DNA of 33,925 bases from assembly GCA_016872895.1 (NCBI GenBank), contig VGYT01000012.1:1-33925 (forward strand). The letters run 5' to 3'. Origin of the DNA: Planctomycetota bacterium. Lineage in GTDB: Bacteria; Planctomycetota; Phycisphaerae; FEN-1346. The notes under the pieces were generated by a model, which was not told the DNA's origin, did no database searches, and saw only the letters and a program-made list of their open reading frames with translations. Below, in pieces: positions 30,538 to 33,925 of this stretch (positions within the stretch are counted from its first letter, which is position 1; every line of letters starts with the position of its first letter). The translations under genes and the position numbers were made by a program.

Positions 30538-31284
30538 TCACCCCGCCTGGATCTTCGCCAGCAGGTCGGAGTCGATGTCGAAGTTGGAGTGCACCTTCTG
30601 GACGTCGTCGTGTCCCTCCAGGGCCTCCATGAGCGAGAGGACCTTGCGGGCGTCGGACTCGGAGAGGGTGACGAACGACCGGGGGCGCTGGAGGAGTTCG
30701 GCGCGGGCCACGGGGACGCCGGCTTCGCCGAGGGCCTTCTTGACGCCCTCGAGGGCCTCGGGGGACGTGACGACCTCGAAGCCGTCGTCGGTCTCCGCTA
30801 GGTCGTCGGCCCCGGCCCCGAGGGCCACGTCCATCAATTTTTCTTCATCTTTAAATTCCGTCACGGTGATGCTGCCCTTCTTGGCGAACATCCAGGCGAC
30901 GCAGTTGGGCTGGCCGAGGCGGCCGCCGTGGCGTTCCAGGACCTTGACGATCTCGGCGGAGGTGCGGTTGCGGTTGTCGGTGACGGTCTCGATGATGACG
31001 GCCACGCCGCCGGGCCCGTAGGCCTCGTAGACGGCCTCCTGGATTTGCTGGCCATCCAGTTCGCCGGCGCCCTTCCTGACGGCCCGCTCGATGGAATCCT
31101 TGGGCATGTTGACGGCGCGGGCCTCGTCCAGGGCGTAGCGGAGGGCGAGGTTCATGGTGGGGTCGGTCCCCTTGCGTGCCGCAAGCGTGAGGGCCTTGGC
31201 GCATTTCGAGAACGCCTGGCCGCGCTTCGCGTCGGCGGCGCCCTTCCTGCGCTTGATGGTCGCCCAGTGTGAATGGCCGGACAT
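30538..31284 (-). CDS. yebC: YebC/PmpR family protein
   Basis: The 248-residue cytoplasmic protein opens with MSGHSHWATIKRRKGAADAK, the signature of the YebC/PmpR (TACO1-like) family, and continues with 'NMPKDSIERAVRKGAGELDG', 'EAYGPGGVAVIIETVTDNRN' and 'FDIDSDLLAKIQAG'. The length is normal for the family (about 240-250) and all three domains appear present. Members were named as transcriptional regulators; family members are also linked to relief of ribosome stalling. ATG at 31284 follows GAGGAGA at the usual distance. It is transcribed in the same direction as the TPR gene upstream, with 104 nt between them that contain one arm of a large inverted repeat. It is one of the few housekeeping genes here and marks the edge of the polysaccharide region. 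Confidence 0.96.
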   Translation of the reverse strand: MSGHSHWATIKRRKGAADAKRGQAFSKCAKALTLAARKGTDPTMNLALRYALDEARAVNMPKDSIERAVRKGAGELDGQQIQEAVYEAYGPGGVAVIIETVTDNRNRTSAEIVKVLERHGGRLGQPNCVAWMFAKKGSITVTEFKDEEKLMDVALGAGADDLAETDDGFEVVTSPEALEGVKKALGEAGVPVARAELLQRPRSFVTLSESDARKVLSLMEALEGHDDVQKVHSNFDIDSDLLAKIQAG

Positions 31285-31311
31285 GGTCGTCTCCTCGTCA
31301 AAGGCAACCCC

Positions 31312-31440
31312 GAAGCCCGAAACCCGAATACCGAATCAAAAAGGAAACTGCAATCAAAAACACCCGCGTGCCGGGCGATTCTTCTTGGTCATTCGGGCTT
31401 GGTGTTTGATTCGGGTTCCGGCTTTCGGGTTTCGGGCTTC
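31312..31440. repeat. 129-nt inverted repeat over the end of the TPR gene
   Basis: GAAGCCCGAAACCCGAA (31312-31328) is a perfect inverted match to 31424-31440. CCGAATCAAA (31331-31340) pairs with TTTGATTCGG (31405-31414). The right half encodes the last 16 residues of the TPR protein (PETRKPEPESNTKPE region) and its stop codon at 31389-31391. Confidence 0.8.
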
Positions 31441-33925
31441 ACAGTTGGCGCGGCCAGCGGCGCGACGGATGGCGGCTGGCCGGCCTGGGCGTGCTCGACT
31501 TTCTGGCGGACGCGAGCCAGGTCGGCGGCCTTCGATTCGCCGCGCGACTCAAGCAGCCTGGCGGCCGTCTGCCACGCCTGGGCGGCGTCGGCCGGGCGGC
31601 TGAGGCGCCAGTAGGCGTCGCCCAGGTGGTCCCACAGGACGGCGTCGTAGTCCGGGGCGGCCTGGGTGGCTTCCTGGAGCGTGCGGACGGCCTCGTCGAA
31701 CCTGCCGCCTTTATACATCACCCAGGCCAGGCTGTCCAGAAAGGCGGGGCTCCGCGGCTGTGCCTGGAGGGCCTCGCGTATGAGTTGCTCGGCCCTGGCG
31801 AGGTTCACGCCGCGGTCGGCCCACATGTACCCCAGGTCGTTTTTCGACGGGGCGTGGTCGGGCCTGTTCTGGAGGATGCGCACGAGTTCCTGCTCGGCGG
31901 CGGCCGTGTCGCCGAGTTCGGAGCAGAGGCCCGCCAGAAGGTAGCGTATGTCGATGTTCTCCGGGTTGGCCGCAAGGATCGTCTTGAGTTCCGCGGCGGC
32001 GTCGGCGATGCGTTTCTGGGCGGCCAGGATGTAGGACAGGAGGAGTCGGACGTCGCCCGCCTCGGGCCGGTCCGAGAGAACGGCGCGGGCCAGGCGCTCG
32101 GCCTCCTGAAGGTTGCGCTGCTTGAATCGGACCTCGGCCAGCAGGGCCCGGGCGGGGATGCTCCCGGCGTCGATGGCCAGGGCCTGTGCCAGGGCCTGGT
32201 CGGCGGCCGCGAGGTCGCCCTTCTGGGCGTACACGGCCGCGAGTTGCACGTGGCCCTGTATCTCCTGGGGGAACCGCGCCAGGAGGCTCTTGAGTTCCTT
32301 CTCGGCCTCGTCGACCTGGCCGGTCTTGGCCAGGAGGTTGGCCAGGAGGAATCGCGTGGTCTTGTCGTCGGGCACGGCCTGGCGTGCGATGCGGTACTGG
32401 ACCAGGGCCTCGGCGGGGCGGTCGAGGAACTCAAGGAGCATGCCCATCTTGCGGTGGAAGGCGGGGATGTCGAGGCCGGCCTTCTGGGCGGCCTCGTATG
32501 CGGCCAGTGCGTCGGCGTGGCGGCCGGCGTCAATCAGGAGGTCGGCCTTGCGCGAGTACGCGATGGCCGCCTTCGGCTGCCGCGAGAGGGCCTTGTCGTA
32601 CAGCGCGATGGCCTCGTCTCGCCGCCGGAGCGTCTCGGCCAGCATGCCCACGAGGACGAACGCGCCGTAGCCTTTCTGGTCGTCGGCGACCAGGCGCTGG
32701 GCCTGGCGGTAGGCGGCGTCGCGGTCGGCCAGGCCCTCGATTATCTGGGCCCCGCGGACGAGGATGGCCGAGTCGGCGGTCGCCCCCGAGATGGCCACCG
32801 CAAGGGCCTCCAGGGCCTCGACGGGCCGGCCAGCCTGGACCTGGATTTCGGCGAGTTTGAGCGCGGCGGCCACGCTCGGGCCCTGCATCGGGTCGGCCCC
32901 GACGCTGAGGTCGCGGTACAGGCGAGCGGCATCGTCCTTGCGGCCGAAGGATTCGTAGAGGCCGGCCAGTTGGAAGGCGGCCATGCGGTTGTCGGGGTTG
33001 GCCTTGCGGCGGGCTTCCAGGTCCGGCAGGACGCCCTCCGGGTCGCCCTCGGCGCGGTACACCTCGGCCAGGCGCTGGTAGCCGTCGGAGGCGTCGGGGC
33101 GGACCTCGATGAGGCGGCGGGCGAGGTTCTTGGCGGCCGCGAAGTCCTTCTTCTGGATGTGCGCGTGGCACAGCAGGCCGAGGACTTCCGGGTTGTCGGG
33201 GCGGTCGGCCAGGATTTCCCTGAGGATGGCGACGGCCTTGTCGTTGTCGGCCCGCAGCAGGTAAAGGCGGCCAAGCGCTTCCTTCAACTGCAACTGGCCG
33301 CGGAAGACCATGAAGAGTTCCGGGTAGCGCTGGAAGAAGGGCTGCGGCTCGCTCAGTTGGGCCAGGAGGGCCTCGTAGTGCGCGATTGCGCCGTCCACGT
33401 CGCCGAGTTCCTGGCACACCTGGGCCAGGTGGTAGGCGCCGAGGATGAAGAAGGCGGTTCCCTTGGGTGCGCAGGCGGCCAGGCGCGCCAGGAGCGCCTG
33501 GGCCTTCTTCGGGTCGCCCGCCCCGCGGGCCACGCGGGCGCGGAAGTACAGCGCCGACGGGTCGTCGGGCGAGTGCTTCAGGGCCTCGTCGAGGGCCTTG
33601 ACGGCCTCGGCCACGTTGCCCGAATCGTAGAGCGACAGGCCCAGGTACAGCCACACGCGGCCGACGGCCGGGGTGATGGCGGCGGCCTGGCGGAACTCCT
33701 GGACGGCCCGCACGTGCTCTCCTGCGGCGGCCAGAAGGCGCCCGCGGACGTAGTGCCGCAGCGATTGCGCCGTCGGGTCGGGTCCGGGCGGCTCGGGGAC
33801 CCAGGTTTCCGGCGCGCAGTAGCGGGGGGCGGGCGCGGCCTCGCCTGGGGATGCAGGATCGCCCGCCGGCGGCCCTGCGCCGGCGGACGCAGGGGCGGCC
33901 TGCGGCGCGGCCGGCGCGCCGGCGA
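31389..33925 (-). CDS. TPR-repeat protein (N-terminus beyond window)
   Basis: At least 845 codons are open to the right edge of the window without a stop, so the start lies outside; the GTG at 33713 is internal ('GEHVRAVQEF'). The first part is a Pro/Ala-rich linker (about 33925-33850), followed by 'RYCAPETWVPEPPGPDPTAQ' and then roughly 20 tetratricopeptide repeats with the usual spacing of about 34 residues and W/L/Y-A-F/A-P pattern ('VWLYLGLSLYDSGNVAEAVK', 'IAYSRKADLLIDAGRHADAL', 'APSKNDLGYMWADRGVNLAR', 'AVLWDHLGDAYWRLSRPADA'). TPR arrays bind partner proteins; no enzyme domain is visible. The final 16 residues and stop derive from the inverted repeat at 31312-31440, which suggests that the original end was altered. 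A cell-envelope role is possible but unproven. Confidence 0.85.
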   Translation of the reverse strand, partial: AGAPAAPQAAPASAGAGPPAGDPASPGEAAPAPRYCAPETWVPEPPGPDPTAQSLRHYVRGRLLAAAGEHVRAVQEFRQAAAITPAVGRVWLYLGLSLYDSGNVAEAVKALDEALKHSPDDPSALYFRARVARGAGDPKKAQALLARLAACAPKGTAFFILGAYHLAQVCQELGDVDGAIAHYEALLAQLSEPQPFFQRYPELFMVFRGQLQLKEALGRLYLLRADNDKAVAILREILADRPDNPEVLGLLCHAHIQKKDFAAAKNLARRLIEVRPDASDGYQRLAEVYRAEGDPEGVLPDLEARRKANPDNRMAAFQLAGLYESFGRKDDAARLYRDLSVGADPMQGPSVAAALKLAEIQVQAGRPVEALEALAVAISGATADSAILVRGAQIIEGLADRDAAYRQAQRLVADDQKGYGAFVLVGMLAETLRRRDEAIALYDKALSRQPKAAIAYSRKADLLIDAGRHADALAAYEAAQKAGLDIPAFHRKMGMLLEFLDRPAEALVQYRIARQAVPDDKTTRFLLANLLAKTGQVDEAEKELKSLLARFPQEIQGHVQLAAVYAQKGDLAAADQALAQALAIDAGSIPARALLAEVRFKQRNLQEAERLARAVLSDRPEAGDVRLLLSYILAAQKRIADAAAELKTILAANPENIDIRYLLAGLCSELGDTAAAEQELVRILQNRPDHAPSKNDLGYMWADRGVNLARAEQLIREALQAQPRSPAFLDSLAWVMYKGGRFDEAVRTLQEATQAAPDYDAVLWDHLGDAYWRLSRPADAAQAWQTAARLLESRGESKAADLARVRQKVEHAQAGQPPSVAPLAAPTVKPETRKPEPESNTKPE

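Overview
The window reads as chromosomal DNA (or a metagenomic contig) from a high-G+C planctomycete-like bacterium. The main reason is the operon of a DUF1549/DUF1553 protein, a DUF1501 Tat-exported protein and a pre-peptidase C-terminal (PPC) domain protein, a set typical of Planctomycetota and close relatives. Almost every other gene encodes an exported carbohydrate-active enzyme. No rRNA, tRNA, CRISPR array, phage genes, transporter or dedicated regulator was seen.

Layout. 1-612: the first codons of an IS630-like transposase (minus strand) abut the 3' part of a broken beta-lactamase-fold gene. 616-4139: a DUF4038/GH140-like hydrolase and a GH20 hexosaminidase. 4177-5045: a mosaic of gene pieces (beta-lactamase N-terminus, DUF1593 C-terminal piece on the minus strand, heparinase-paralogue signal peptide) joined at palindromic repeats. 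4570-7851 (minus): a transglutaminase-like protein with an F5/8C domain, whose frame runs through that mosaic. 7957-13901: heparinase II/III-type lyase, a shortened beta-helix protein, a pectate-lyase-like alpha/alpha-barrel protein and a TIM-barrel hydrolase. 14102-21898: a four-gene operon of DUF1549/1553, DUF1501, a double Pectate_lyase_3 protein and a PPC protein. 22077-23063: a two-domain GNAT acetyltransferase. 23366-25096: a second heparinase-like lyase. 25188-30153 (minus): a beta-helix hydrolase/lyase downstream of a PQQ-type beta-propeller protein. 30538-33925 (minus): YebC and a TPR protein running off the window.

How the genes fit together. The exported GHs, lyases, beta-helix proteins and an esterase-like fold suggest breakdown of an acidic, possibly amino-sugar-containing polysaccharide outside the cytoplasm. 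The substrate cannot be fixed from sequence alone.

The most unusual feature is the number and placement of short palindromic repeats. At least eight sequence families are visible. They lie between genes, but also inside coding sequences: in or just after signal peptides (GH20, heparinase, pectate-lyase-like, DUF1501), in interdomain linkers, and at 3' ends where they supply the last residues and the stop codon. One family (21950-22036) is an 87-bp element with 11-bp perfect terminal inverted repeats and two internal hairpins, and its copies sit at three gene-fragment junctions. A paralogous gene start at 4964 lacks the 63-nt palindrome-bearing segment found in the heparinase gene at 7957, which is direct evidence for an in-frame insertion or its precise loss. 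Misassembly at the repeats cannot be excluded for the mosaic junctions.
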